Notes under the pieces: model-generated
Told to the model about the DNA's origin: nothing
The model's database searches: none
The model's input: the letters and a program-made list of their open reading frames with translations, nothing else
In this document: piece after piece, positions 1 through 7,713 of the stretch
Layout of the letters: each line of letters opens with the position of its first letter
Numbering within the stretch: position 1 is the stretch's first letter
NCBI GenBank assembly: GCA_030765245.1
Contig: JAVCCX010000227.1
Coordinates: 1-11,762, forward strand
Length of the DNA: 11,762 nucleotides
Source: Candidatus Zophobacter franzmannii
GTDB taxonomy: Bacteria; Cloacimonadota; Cloacimonadia; Cloacimonadales; JAFGVF01
Direction of reading: 5' to 3'
Program-made: the position numbers and the translations under genes

Positions 1-304
1 CTGATTCACCACCAGAATAAAGTGCTGTGATTGAGTAGTGCCAACCATTAGAAGACGGTGTATCAGTATATGACAACCCTGGAGGGGATGCTATATGAGT
101 GCCATCCCTATACACCTTATAATACAATAGACCGGCAGGATTTAACGGTGCGGTCCATGTGAATGTAATACTAACCTCATCCCAGTCGTAGTCTAAGTTT
201 CTGATAGGATTATAGACTTGTCTTTCTGATAGCGAATAGATTGATGATATTGTTAGTGTAGATAGAATTAATAATAGTAAAACCCTCATTCGTAAGCATC
301 TCAT
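1..304 (-). CDS. Secreted fibronectin type III-like protein, N-terminal part (cut by window edge)
   Basis: The reading frame begins at ATG 304-302, reads towards position 1 and has no stop before the edge, so only about 101 residues are visible. A GGAGG Shine-Dalgarno lies about 4 nt before the ATG; a second in-frame Met five codons later is too far from it. Residues 1-26 form a signal peptide (basic MRCLRMR, then a run of Leu/Ile/Thr/Ser ending near SIYS). Residues 35-101 look like a fibronectin type III fold: an aromatic ITFTWTAPLNP strand, the YYKVYRDG strand, then YTDTP and WHYSITALYSGGES. Such modules follow catalytic or adhesive domains in secreted FCB proteins; the main function lies outside the window. 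It is transcribed in the same direction as the C25 peptidase gene, but a terminator and its own promoter separate them. Secretion is well supported; the function is unknown. Confidence 0.75.
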   Translation of the reverse strand, partial: MRCLRMRVLLLLILSTLTISSIYSLSERQVYNPIRNLDYDWDEVSITFTWTAPLNPAGLLYYKVYRDGTHIASPPGLSYTDTPSSNGWHYSITALYSGGES

Positions 305-373
305 TATGCCTCCAAGGAGATTACTTTTGTAATATCATGGTGAACCTGAACATAGATTTCTTGACCTATTAAG

Positions 374-402
374 GTTATTGGGATATGTACTTAGTATGTC
401 AA
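374..402 (-). promoter_or_regulatory. Candidate sigma70-type promoter of the FnIII-like gene
   Basis: On the minus strand a perfect TTGACA (402-397) is followed after 17 nt by AATAAC (379-374), which matches TATAAT at four positions. This would give a leader of about 60 nt ending at the GGAGG before ATG 304. The leader contains a small ATTAC-TTTT-GTAAT hairpin (320-333) just upstream of the ribosome binding site. This is a motif match only. Confidence 0.42.
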
Positions 403-452
403 CCTATTTATTTTTACAGAAGATCAAGTTTCCTGTTGCACGGCTCCCTCTA

Positions 453-577
453 TGCCCCCATTCAATAATTATTTTACAACAACGCTTAAGTTATACACAA
501 ATTGTGACTAACTTACTGCTTTGAGTAAGTGTATAGTATGTGTCGAGTAAGTGTTAAGCAAGTGTTGAATGGGAGCA
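453..577. repeat. Foldback (long inverted-repeat) element, copy 1
   Basis: The outer arms TGCCCCCATTCAA (453-465) and TTGAATGGGAGCA (565-577) are inverted repeats matching at 12 of 13 positions. A concentric inner palindrome, ACTTACT at 511-517 and AGTAAGT at 524-530, lies close to the centre. Between them the right half repeats AGTAAGTGT twice and the left half carries TTAAG- and TATACAC-type partners, so the whole 125 bp can fold imperfectly on itself. Element length, concentric layout, the TTCAATAAT left end and the TAAGTGTT motif all recur in the 5369-5497 element, which suggests one family. It has no coding capacity. Confidence 0.5.
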
Positions 578-613
578 AATTGGGGGAAGTTTTGAGGAGC
601 TCAAGGATTCGGG

Positions 614-654
614 TTAATAAAAATGCAGGCTTCGTTTGTGATAAAACCTGCATT
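614..654 (-). terminator. Rho-independent terminator of the C25 peptidase gene
   Basis: On the minus strand an 8-bp perfect stem, AATGCAGG (654-647) pairing with CCTGCATT (629-622), is followed directly by a T-rich tract (TTTATTAA). It starts about 48 nt after the stop codon of the 702-4727 gene, the expected place. The loop is rather long (17 nt), which lowers confidence slightly. Confidence 0.6.
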
Positions 655-701
655 ACCTTTATTCGACAGAGGGAAAGAATCGCTGCACAATATCAGGGAA
701 A

Positions 702-3700
702 TTACTTAATAAGAATCATCTTACGAGTTTTTGTATATGTCCCAGCCTTAAGCTTATAAAAATAGACTCCGCTTGAGACACTTAATCCATTGTAGTCTTC
801 ACCATGCCAGATTACACTTTGAGTTCCCGAATTGATGTAGTCATTTATGAGCTTTTTAACAAGCTGACCACGGAGATTGTAAACTTCAAGTGTCACATCC
901 GATCCTGTCATCAAACTAAATCTAATAGTTGTATCAGGATTAAAGGGATTAGGGTAGTTCTGCTCAAGAGTGAAACCAACAGATGGAGTTACATCATCTT
1001 GATTTGGGACATTATTCAGACAATAAATCATAAGAGTATCAGAAGTGCTTGAGCTTTCAGGAATTGCAGAAGCTTCTGCAGTGACAATTACTTCATAGAT
1101 TCCACTGATATCATCAGCGAAGTATAGCTTGTTATCGATGATTTCAACGATATTATCATTAGGAGGGTCAACTGAAAGGGAGAAGTACTGTGAATCCTCA
1201 ACAGGATTCTGGAACACACTTTCTAAATCTATCAGACCAGAATATTCACTGATAGTATAATCGCCATCTGAGCTTTTAAATAGGTCAGGGAGTGGTGACT
1301 GAAGATAGTTAGAGACCCAAACAAAGCTTTCGGCAATATGCAGAATTACTGGAATCTCAAAACCATTATAGCCTGGATCAGTTGAGTTTAGCATAATACT
1401 TGTCTCATATTCGCCTTCAGATAGCCCTGCAGTTGAAAGATTGATTAGATAGTTATGTGTCTCACCTGCATCAATAGTTACATTATTGGTATCCACAATC
1501 TCTAACCAAGTCGCATCTCCTGGTAATGTCAGTCTAGTCTTAACCTGATTGCCGATAGCTGTTAACGGAAGTTCAAGGGTCAATTCTGAATTTGTATGTA
1601 AGAACTGTTCAATTCTTGTAATTCCCGGGAATAGTTCTCCCGTCTGTTCAACTTCGCCTGTAATTAGTAAGGCTAAACCATTATAAAGTTGAGTAGCTCC
1701 TTCTGGATACTCATTGTTATAAGCATACTCAAAACCTGTGAGTGAATTATTGCCCTCAAAACCGGTAGTGAAGTAAGAGCCATGTATGTACTCTTGCCAG
1801 TCATTTACCGGATTTACTGTGTGATAGAGGTAAAGCACATCACCATTTTCAAAGAGTTGAACTTGGAACTTCTCAGGAGTGTTATCAAATCGAGAGATTG
1901 CATCCCACTGGACAATGAATCTATCGTTGGGTTCATCATAATAAGTGAATACACCACCGCCTGTTGTGAATAAATCATCCCAGAATGGAGCAAGCATATT
2001 CTGAGGACCAAGAGGTCCCGGGAACCGCCAGTTTCTATAGGTTGGCTGTTCAGTAAACCCAAGGCTTACCCAACCATTAGTGCAGATCGAGATAAAGTTG
2101 AAAGTGCTGTCATACCATGAGAATTCAAATGGCAAGTCAAAAAGATTAACCTCATCGTCTTCAATCTCAGTATCCGTAAGCCCAGTATCTATCCCGACAC
2201 CTGACAAAGCTGGATTTAACTCTAACCAATCGGTATTCATACTTTCAGGAAATTCGATTCTATCAGAGCTGATAACTTTATATTGAAAACTCGTATCATA
2301 CAGAGGTTGCTGGTTAGGATACTCAATGCTGAACTCTAGGTACTCGGTCCAGGTTGTAGTTATAAAAGCCATCCCACCATCCGTCACGAACTCAGCACAT
2401 ATTTCTATTGGTATGAAGTGGCTAATATTTGGATTTAAATCCCTACTACAGATAAAGTCAAAGTCTAAAATAAACTCTCTATCATTAACAGCCTGATAGG
2501 TTAGACCATTAAGATTACTACCACCTGATAAATGAGGTAACAGAATGCCGGACTCATCCGTGTTGGAGATATTTACTGATAATCTGGTGATACTATCCCA
2601 AATTGCCTTGTCACTACCACTATTAGCAAAATGTGGTGTCATTACTATTTCCGGATAGCTTCTAAGCAATTCGAAACGGTAAACAGGGAACTGTGCTCCA
2701 TCTGTGGAGAGCTCCAAATAAATTGGGTTAGACATAATATCTCTACTCATCGCTGGAATAGATAAAGGGGAATCGAGCGTTGCTAAACCATTGCTATTCA
2801 ATGACAGAACCCTATTGTAGCCCTGAATCACTTCTGTATCCGACTCAAGTTGGACTGCAATTTGGTACTGACCCTCAAGAATTCCACTTGTTTGTAGAGC
2901 AAAATCGAAGGTGCAAGCAAGATTTGGAAGGATAGAATGTAACTCATGGTTATCAGCAGTAAGACTTCGGTATGCAACCATTATACTCTGGGACGAATTT
3001 ACTAAGTAATTCTGGTCGATTGGTTTGAATCCCTTTGCTGTAATTAGAAGTTTAACCTCACCCTCTACCCCATTTGTAGAAAGAGAAAGTTGGCTATTCG
3101 TATCATAACCGGAATCGATTACACCGGCATTTGCATTCCAAAGCGAATAGAAGTATTCAGCTCCATCTAACCCTACCAAATCTACGCTCCAATTACCGGT
3201 ACCATTGAAATCTGATGATTCGGCAGTGAATTGTTCAGGAGTCCCTTTTAAGACCTTTGTTGCAGGATCCCCCATAAGACTAAATATCTGAAAGTTGTAT
3301 TCAAGAATAGACGGTTGAGCAGTGGCATAGACTGTAAATAGTTGGTTCTTTGCATACATTAAAGCCTGCCCAATTGTATCCACATCGTACTCAAATAGAG
3401 CTTCGTAAATGGATGCATCCACAAGATTATTAGGGGCAGTATGAGTATCCGCAGTTGAACAGCCAATGGAGGCAACTGCACCAGCAGGCAACTGCGGAGA
3501 CCCGGCTCGCAGAAATGCTTCTGTACGAGCTAAACCATGGCCAAAACTACCGGTATCACATGTTATAGTTGTGACAATCGGTAAACGAGGTCCATTAATA
3601 AGATCAAAAGCTTCATAGGCATCCCAATCGCTCATGCCTAAGAAACCACGATAGTTAAAATAGGAAGCACCTTGATTCAAAGCTGCTGTAAGTGACGCAA

Positions 3701-4727
3701 CACTGGGGTTTGTACCAATCAATTCAGTAAAAGTGAAATTAGGATTGTAATCTAACATCAGATCCTTGATGTAATTGTTCGTCGTTAATGTAGAGATACC
3801 TGATTCATCAATATCGCTCTCGAGAATAACATGATTCTGCCAATTCAAAGGAACATTCTCCATGCTTTCATAGCCGATAATCTTGTTGATAATTGTGATT
3901 AACTCATTATCAGTACTGAAAGAGATACGACCAATCGCTGCATCTTCAACGATATCATCACCTACCAGTAAAGTATATGGATGATCACCCTCAGCAGAAC
4001 CTGTTGAGTATTCATACCAATAGGTTGGCAGCGAGTATAATCCATCCACATCACCGAATAAAACAATAAATGATGGAAGACCTGTTGTAGCTGAGTCTGA
4101 AAGTATCTGCTCTTTTATCCAGCCGTTGGTTTTGCTTTCAGTTGAAACCGGTATTGAGTGAACCTGATAACCATTACGAACTCGCCAACCAATAAGTGGC
4201 TGAATTGTAGTTTCGATTTCGCTTGGAAATATAAAGTAGATAAGATCGTCACATGAATTCCTAGTGGGATTATAGTTTGAGACATTCTCTTGATAGATAG
4301 TATCGAAGGATTTGGATATCGGATTATCACTACTCTTCTCATTTAGCCCTGATTGCATAATATCTGTAGTAATATCGACTGTTAAGCCTTTTATGGTAGC
4401 TGTATTGAACTCTTCATGATTAATCGTAACAGATACAACTCTTAGATCTCTATACAAAGCCGGAGTACTAATTTGAACACATAAAGGTACATCTGGATCA
4501 GTGATATGATTTCCATCACTTGAGTTTACACTGTAAGTTGTGACAAGTTTTCCATTATCCGGTATCTGAACTAAATGATTTGTTACTTTCTGTGAGTCTG
4601 TGCTAATAATTTTAGTTACTGATATCTGAACATGGTTCTCAGATGGATTAGTTATTAATACCTTATTAGCATGGGCTAAATTTGCAACCAACATCAAAAC
4701 AAACAAACATACATATCTTATTTTCAT
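702..4727 (-). CDS. Secreted C25 (gingipain-like) cysteine peptidase with FlgD-type C-terminal sorting domain
   Basis: A 1341-residue exported protein. The start is supported by AGGGAG about 5 nt before ATG 4727. Residues 1-20 are a signal peptide ending ANLAHA. After a pro-region, residues 158-495 match the C25 fold: a DLIYFIFPSE strand, IVLFGDVDGLYSLPTYW at 221-237, GRIS at 266-269, NYRG at 358-361, the candidate nucleophile Cys390 in TTITCDTGSF, and the closing SLMGDPATKVL at 483-493. Residues 500-820 are probably beta-sandwich modules. Residues 860-1000 resemble a nidogen-like module common in these secreted proteins (CTNGWVSLG, LAPFWDDL). An Ig-like stretch covers 1040-1130, and residues 1251-1341 are the NYPNPFNP/FlgD-like sorting domain ending KTRKMILIK, expected to direct secretion or surface attachment. 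Oddly, the residue after NYRG, where C25 enzymes usually carry the catalytic His, is Phe362. Family assignment is firm; activity is uncertain. A TATAAT-like box at 4795-4790 may be its -10. Confidence 0.9.
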   Translation of the reverse strand: MKIRYVCLFVLMLVANLAHANKVLITNPSENHVQISVTKIISTDSQKVTNHLVQIPDNGKLVTTYSVNSSDGNHITDPDVPLCVQISTPALYRDLRVVSVTINHEEFNTATIKGLTVDITTDIMQSGLNEKSSDNPISKSFDTIYQENVSNYNPTRNSCDDLIYFIFPSEIETTIQPLIGWRVRNGYQVHSIPVSTESKTNGWIKEQILSDSATTGLPSFIVLFGDVDGLYSLPTYWYEYSTGSAEGDHPYTLLVGDDIVEDAAIGRISFSTDNELITIINKIIGYESMENVPLNWQNHVILESDIDESGISTLTTNNYIKDLMLDYNPNFTFTELIGTNPSVASLTAALNQGASYFNYRGFLGMSDWDAYEAFDLINGPRLPIVTTITCDTGSFGHGLARTEAFLRAGSPQLPAGAVASIGCSTADTHTAPNNLVDASIYEALFEYDVDTIGQALMYAKNQLFTVYATAQPSILEYNFQIFSLMGDPATKVLKGTPEQFTAESSDFNGTGNWSVDLVGLDGAEYFYSLWNANAGVIDSGYDTNSQLSLSTNGVEGEVKLLITAKGFKPIDQNYLVNSSQSIMVAYRSLTADNHELHSILPNLACTFDFALQTSGILEGQYQIAVQLESDTEVIQGYNRVLSLNSNGLATLDSPLSIPAMSRDIMSNPIYLELSTDGAQFPVYRFELLRSYPEIVMTPHFANSGSDKAIWDSITRLSVNISNTDESGILLPHLSGGSNLNGLTYQAVNDREFILDFDFICSRDLNPNISHFIPIEICAEFVTDGGMAFITTTWTEYLEFSIEYPNQQPLYDTSFQYKVISSDRIEFPESMNTDWLELNPALSGVGIDTGLTDTEIEDDEVNLFDLPFEFSWYDSTFNFISICTNGWVSLGFTEQPTYRNWRFPGPLGPQNMLAPFWDDLFTTGGGVFTYYDEPNDRFIVQWDAISRFDNTPEKFQVQLFENGDVLYLYHTVNPVNDWQEYIHGSYFTTGFEGNNSLTGFEYAYNNEYPEGATQLYNGLALLITGEVEQTGELFPGITRIEQFLHTNSELTLELPLTAIGNQVKTRLTLPGDATWLEIVDTNNVTIDAGETHNYLINLSTAGLSEGEYETSIMLNSTDPGYNGFEIPVILHIAESFVWVSNYLQSPLPDLFKSSDGDYTISEYSGLIDLESVFQNPVEDSQYFSLSVDPPNDNIVEIIDNKLYFADDISGIYEVIVTAEASAIPESSSTSDTLMIYCLNNVPNQDDVTPSVGFTLEQNYPNPFNPDTTIRFSLMTGSDVTLEVYNLRGQLVKKLINDYINSGTQSVIWHGEDYNGLSVSSGVYFYKLKAGTYTKTRKMILIK

Positions 4728-4888
4728 ATATACTCCCTAAATAACACTCACAATTTAAGAATGCCAATTCCATTCCAAATACTCAGCCAATTATACTTTT
4801 TACTCATCAAAATGAAGTGTATACTCATTTTAGTGCATCTGTGAACTATGGATACATCGATCTAGCGAACTCTATTTCCCAATACAGA

Positions 4889-4917
4889 TTGAACTTTGGA
4901 ATACCTAAAACCATATT
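4889..4917 (+). promoter_or_regulatory. Candidate promoter of the VOC-family gene
   Basis: TTGAAC (4889-4894) is separated by 17 nt from CATATT (4912-4917), giving five and four consensus matches. Transcription would start near 4925, leaving a leader of about 40 nt before the AAGGAA ribosome binding site and ATG 4967. If correct, it rules out the longer reading frame beginning at 4817, whose first 50 codons would lie upstream of the transcript. Motif match only. Confidence 0.35.
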
Positions 4918-4966
4918 TATGTTGACTTTATCCCATAACTTCCTCAAAATATCAATGAAGGAAAGC

Positions 4967-5326
4967 ATGGGGAAAATCTTAAAAGTAAACATCTCAGTTA
5001 AGAACTGTGAACAGATGTCACTATTCTATCAATCAGTTTTCGGTGTCAAATTCAAAAAGAGTCTCTTTGGTGACTTCACAATGTTTACAGGGGAATTAGG
5101 CGATATTCAACTTACTTTGGTTCCAAATGAAATATCAGGGGTATCTGCTCCAGTTAATAACATCCAACTAGGAATCAATGTTATCGACCTTGAATCCATG
5201 CTTAGGTCTGTTACCAAATACGGAGGAGAGATTAAAGACCCAATCCAGGATAATGGGAATTGTAGGGTTGCCGGGATTATCGACCCGTATGGCAATACGA
5301 TTGAAGTGATTGAAGTAGTTTCCTAG
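4967..5326 (+). CDS. VOC superfamily (glyoxalase/bleomycin-resistance fold) protein
   Basis: A 119-residue cytosolic protein, a normal length for a single-subunit VOC protein with two beta-alpha-beta-beta-beta modules. Module one is about residues 3-54 (KILKVNISVKNCEQMSLFY, then the FGVKF turn and a GDIQLTLVP strand); module two is 65-117 (IQLGINVIDLESML, then GNCRVAGIIDPYGNTIEVIEV). DPYGN-x-IE is the usual signature of the last module, and Glu113 is the conserved last metal ligand. The first-strand positions that often hold His or Glu ligands are Asn8 and Gln67 or a neighbour, so it may not bind metal like glyoxalase I. The frame is open back to 4817, but the first 50 codons do not match the family, and AAGGAA lies 3 nt before ATG 4967, so I chose that start. 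Substrate unknown. It stands alone, divergent from the peptidase gene. Confidence 0.85.
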   Translation: MGKILKVNISVKNCEQMSLFYQSVFGVKFKKSLFGDFTMFTGELGDIQLTLVPNEISGVSAPVNNIQLGINVIDLESMLRSVTKYGGEIKDPIQDNGNCRVAGIIDPYGNTIEVIEVVS

Positions 5327-5368
5327 ATACTTATTGATGTAAAAATCTCATTCTTGACCTTCTAATCT

Positions 5369-5497
5369 CTTCAATAATCCTAACTAGACTCTTACTCCTT
5401 CCTTACACAATTCCTTACCCAGACTCTACCCAAATGGGTAAGAAACGGGAAAGAAATCAGTATGTGATTGGTAAGTGTTGAGTCTTAATTATTGAAG
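5369..5497. repeat. Foldback (long inverted-repeat) element, copy 2
   Basis: The outer arms CTTCAATAAT (5369-5378) and ATTATTGAAG (5488-5497) are perfect 10-bp inverted repeats. Inside them AGACTC (5386-5391) pairs with GAGTCT (5480-5485), and at the centre CTTACCCA (5414-5421) pairs with TGGGTAAG (5435-5442). A second TACCCA at 5427-5432 competes for the same right arm. All arms share nearly one axis, so the 129 bp is a single interrupted foldback. No T-tract follows, so it is not a simple terminator. It resembles the 453-577 element in length, layout and end sequence. It fills most of the gap between the VOC gene and the fucosidase gene. Confidence 0.55.
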
Positions 5498-5536
5498 TGC
5501 AATATGGAATACATATTACAAATCTCAACATTCATC

Positions 5537-5567
5537 TTGACATTGTAAACATACAAATCCTTATCAA
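5537..5567 (+). promoter_or_regulatory. Weak candidate promoter of the fucosidase gene
   Basis: A perfect TTGACA lies at 5537-5542. The best -10 is TATCAA (5562-5567), with a long 19-nt spacer. Transcription would begin about 17 nt before ATG 5592, just upstream of the AAAGGA ribosome binding site. The -35 is good, the -10 poor. Confidence 0.28.
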
Positions 5568-5591
5568 TTAAAATCTTTTCAAAGGAACAAT

Positions 5592-7415
5592 ATGAAGAAG
5601 ACTGTAGTTTGTTTCGTTATCTTACTCATATTCGGACATCTTCTTGGTATCGAAGTTACAGAACCAAAGGAAACTAATATGGATAGATTAGAATGGTTTA
5701 AAGATGCAAAGCTTGGCATATTCATTCATTGGGGTATATATTCTGTGAACGGGATTGATGAGTCCTGGTCATTTTACAATAATTACATACCCTACGAAGA
5801 TTACATGAGTCAGCTTAGTAGATTTACTGCAAAGAAGTATAAACCGCACAAGTGGGCAAAGTTGATTAAGAACACAGGTGCTCAATATGCTGTACTGACA
5901 GCCAAGCACCACGATGGTGTTGCCTTATGGGATACAAAGCTGAGTAACCTCAATGTTATCGAGAAAACGCCTGCACAACGAGATTTGGTCGGTCCATTCT
6001 GTGAAGCCCTGCGCGATCAAGATATCAAAGTAGGACTATATTACTCTCTTATTGATTGGTCTGATGATCGATATCCTAATTTTAAGATCTCAGAGAAACG
6101 CTATGAAGACGAACCGGAGAGATGGGACGAATTTGTGAAGTTCTATCAAGGGCAGATAGAAGAGTTATCTACTCAGTACAATCCCGACCTCTATTGGTTT
6201 GATGGTGATTGGGAACGGACAGCAGAACAATGGCAAGCAAAAGAACTCAAAGAGAAACTCCTGCAATGGAACCCTAATGTAATTGTAAATTCCCGCTTAC
6301 AAGGCTATGGTGACTATGCAACCCCTGAGCAGGGAGTACCAATCTCAAAGCCTGAGAGTGAAGCATGGGAACTCTGTCTGACTATGAACGATTCCTGGGG
6401 CTATCAGCCTTTTGATACAAACTACAAGACACCATATCAGATAATTCGAATCTTCATTGATTGCATCTCCAAAGGTGGGAATCTCCTCCTTGATATTGGA
6501 CCTAAAGCGGACGGAACCATCCCTGATGAGCAGGTTGCCATCTTAAAAGAGCTGGCACGCTGGAACAAGAAACATCATGAAGCGGTGTTTGAGAGTATTG
6601 AAGGCATCAGCACAAAATATACTGATTATCCCACGACTCTTTCTAAGGATAGAAAAACTCTTTATCTCTTTTACCCTCATTTAACACTTTTAGATCCTAT
6701 TAGGATTAAAGGATTAGTCAATTCTATAGAGAACTGCTCCACTGTTGGTCCAAAGGGCAGTCTTCCTTGTTACAAATTAGGTAACAACCTATTTATTAAT
6801 AGTATCAGCAGCAAATTAGACCCACAAGTTACAGTTATAAAAATCCAACTGGATTCTGAAATTGAGTTATCAGATGATTTTAACTACAGCTACAACTGCC
6901 TTTCAAGAGATAAAGCTCAAAATCCTCCGGGTTCTGCGACTATGATAGGTGATTACATAGATATCATTAGCTCAGAGGAGAAGGATGATTCAATGTTCAA
7001 GGTTATCGAAGTGCTTGTAAATAGAGATTTTGATTATCCTAGTTCCAGTTCTCCACCAGAGTTTACAGTTAAGAGATGGTTGTTTAAACATCAGGAAGCA
7101 TTTACAAATCCTCAACCGGGACTCCCGGAAGGTTATTTCAATGGAAGAACATCCCTTTCAGAAAACAGGGACATCCTATATCTTTATCTTCAAGCAAGAC
7201 CAAATGGTCCTCTTGTTCTAAAAGGGATTAAAAACAAGATAAACAGAATCCGAGTTGTCGGTACCGGAGTTAAGCTCTCCTGGAAGGTCTTCAATAAACT
7301 CTATTGGAGCGATGTACCTGGAATAGTTTACATCAATCTACCTCTAAGGGCAAGCGATTCGTCTTGCACAGTCATCGCTGTGCAACTCGATGGTGAGATT
7401 GAGTTGCAGGAGTAG
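5592..7415 (+). CDS. Secreted GH29 alpha-L-fucosidase with duplicated C-terminal beta domain
   Basis: A 607-residue exported glycoside hydrolase predicted to release terminal alpha-L-fucose from glycans by a retaining mechanism. AAAGGA lies about 6 nt before the ATG, and residues 1-19 are a signal peptide (MKKTVVCFVILLIFGHLLG). Residues 30-335 form the GH29 barrel: LEWFKDAKLGIFIHWG at 33-48, LTAKHHDG at 102-109, VGLYYS at 147-152, DLYWFDGDW at 199-207 with Asp204 as the expected nucleophile, W-E-L-C around Glu260 (candidate acid/base, less certain), DSWGYQ at 267-272 and GGNLLLDIGPKADG at 295-308. These are clear family signatures. Residues about 345-426 and 515-605 are two divergent copies of one C-terminal module (TLSKDRKTLYLF with SLSENRDILYLY; VIKIQLDSEIEL with VIAVQLDGEIEL), where GH29 usually has one beta-sandwich. 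Foldback copy 2 lies upstream. The exact fucosyl linkage cannot be read from sequence. Confidence 0.92.
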   Translation: MKKTVVCFVILLIFGHLLGIEVTEPKETNMDRLEWFKDAKLGIFIHWGIYSVNGIDESWSFYNNYIPYEDYMSQLSRFTAKKYKPHKWAKLIKNTGAQYAVLTAKHHDGVALWDTKLSNLNVIEKTPAQRDLVGPFCEALRDQDIKVGLYYSLIDWSDDRYPNFKISEKRYEDEPERWDEFVKFYQGQIEELSTQYNPDLYWFDGDWERTAEQWQAKELKEKLLQWNPNVIVNSRLQGYGDYATPEQGVPISKPESEAWELCLTMNDSWGYQPFDTNYKTPYQIIRIFIDCISKGGNLLLDIGPKADGTIPDEQVAILKELARWNKKHHEAVFESIEGISTKYTDYPTTLSKDRKTLYLFYPHLTLLDPIRIKGLVNSIENCSTVGPKGSLPCYKLGNNLFINSISSKLDPQVTVIKIQLDSEIELSDDFNYSYNCLSRDKAQNPPGSATMIGDYIDIISSEEKDDSMFKVIEVLVNRDFDYPSSSSPPEFTVKRWLFKHQEAFTNPQPGLPEGYFNGRTSLSENRDILYLYLQARPNGPLVLKGIKNKINRIRVVGTGVKLSWKVFNKLYWSDVPGIVYINLPLRASDSSCTVIAVQLDGEIELQE

Positions 7416-7447
7416 GGAGCTAATCTCTTTACTCAGTGAAATTGTTA

Positions 7448-7487
7448 TTGACAACGAAATCCAATCGAATATTGATTTAAATTCGAT
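7448..7487 (+). promoter_or_regulatory. Candidate promoter overlapped by an inverted-repeat operator, ahead of the ferredoxin gene
   Basis: A perfect TTGACA (7448-7453) is followed after 16 nt by TATTGA (7470-7475), a poor -10. Across and just after it lies a perfect 7-bp inverted repeat, ATCGAAT (7464-7470) and ATTCGAT (7481-7487), with a 10-nt A/T-rich spacer, which looks like a dimeric-regulator operator. The GAGGAG ribosome binding site and ATG 7513 follow. An operator over the -10 would fit repression. Both assignments are motif-based. Confidence 0.35.
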
Positions 7488-7512
7488 ATGAATAAACATT
7501 GAGGAGTGAATT

Positions 7513-7695
7513 ATGAAGTTCAAAGTAGATCAAGATATATGTATTGCTTGTGGTGCATGTGAAGCAATTTGCCCGGAAGTTTTTAAGTTAGAAGAGAAAT
7601 CCCAAGTAATCTTAAACCCAGTTCCTGAAAATCTTCAAGAATCTGCTCTGGAGGCAGAAGCAAACTGTCCTGTTCAAGCAATCTCTCATGAGTAG
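7513..7695 (+). CDS. Single-cluster [4Fe-4S] ferredoxin, 60 aa
   Basis: A small soluble electron carrier. Cys10, Cys13 and Cys16 (C-I-A-C-G-A-C) plus Cys52 in NCPVQAI should hold one [4Fe-4S] cluster. Cys20-Pro21 is the extra cysteine seen in monocluster ferredoxins. The length and the MKFKVDQDICIACGACEAICPE opening, with acidic EVFKLEE and a C-terminal AISHE, resemble the 60-residue Thermotoga-type ferredoxin. In that protein Cys20 forms a disulfide with a second cysteine near residue 43; here that region (NLQESALEAEAN) has none, so the disulfide is absent. GAGGAG lies about 6 nt before the ATG. It appears monocistronic with its own promoter; the next reading frame begins 18 nt downstream but is decayed. 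Its partner enzyme is not in the window unless it was the broken nitroreductase. Confidence 0.93.
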   Translation: MKFKVDQDICIACGACEAICPEVFKLEEKSQVILNPVPENLQESALEAEANCPVQAISHE

Positions 7696-7713
7696 TCAAG
7701 GAAGTCATTGAAA

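Larger units (their letters stand above)
305..701. other. 397-bp intergenic region with no credible gene
   Basis: The gap between the two minus-strand secreted-protein genes holds, from left to right, the promoter and leader of the FnIII-like gene, a 125-bp foldback element (453-577), a G-rich/T-rich stretch with no structure I recognise (578-613) and the terminator of the peptidase gene (614-654). A 76-codon open frame at 529-759 has no family resemblance, overlaps the peptidase 3' end and is best explained as chance. Confidence 0.6.

Noticed and set aside
529..759. A 76-codon plus-strand open frame in the left intergenic region
   Set aside because: It runs through a foldback element and a terminator into the antisense of the peptidase gene, and has no family motif.
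4817..4966. A 50-codon N-terminal extension of the VOC protein
   Set aside because: VOC proteins start at about the MGKILKVNIS position, the ribosome binding site is right before ATG 4967, and a candidate promoter lies inside the extension.
5414..5442. The CTTACCCA/TGGGTAAG palindrome as a terminator of the VOC gene
   Set aside because: No T-tract follows on either strand, and it is the centre of a longer concentric foldback, so it is described as part of that element.
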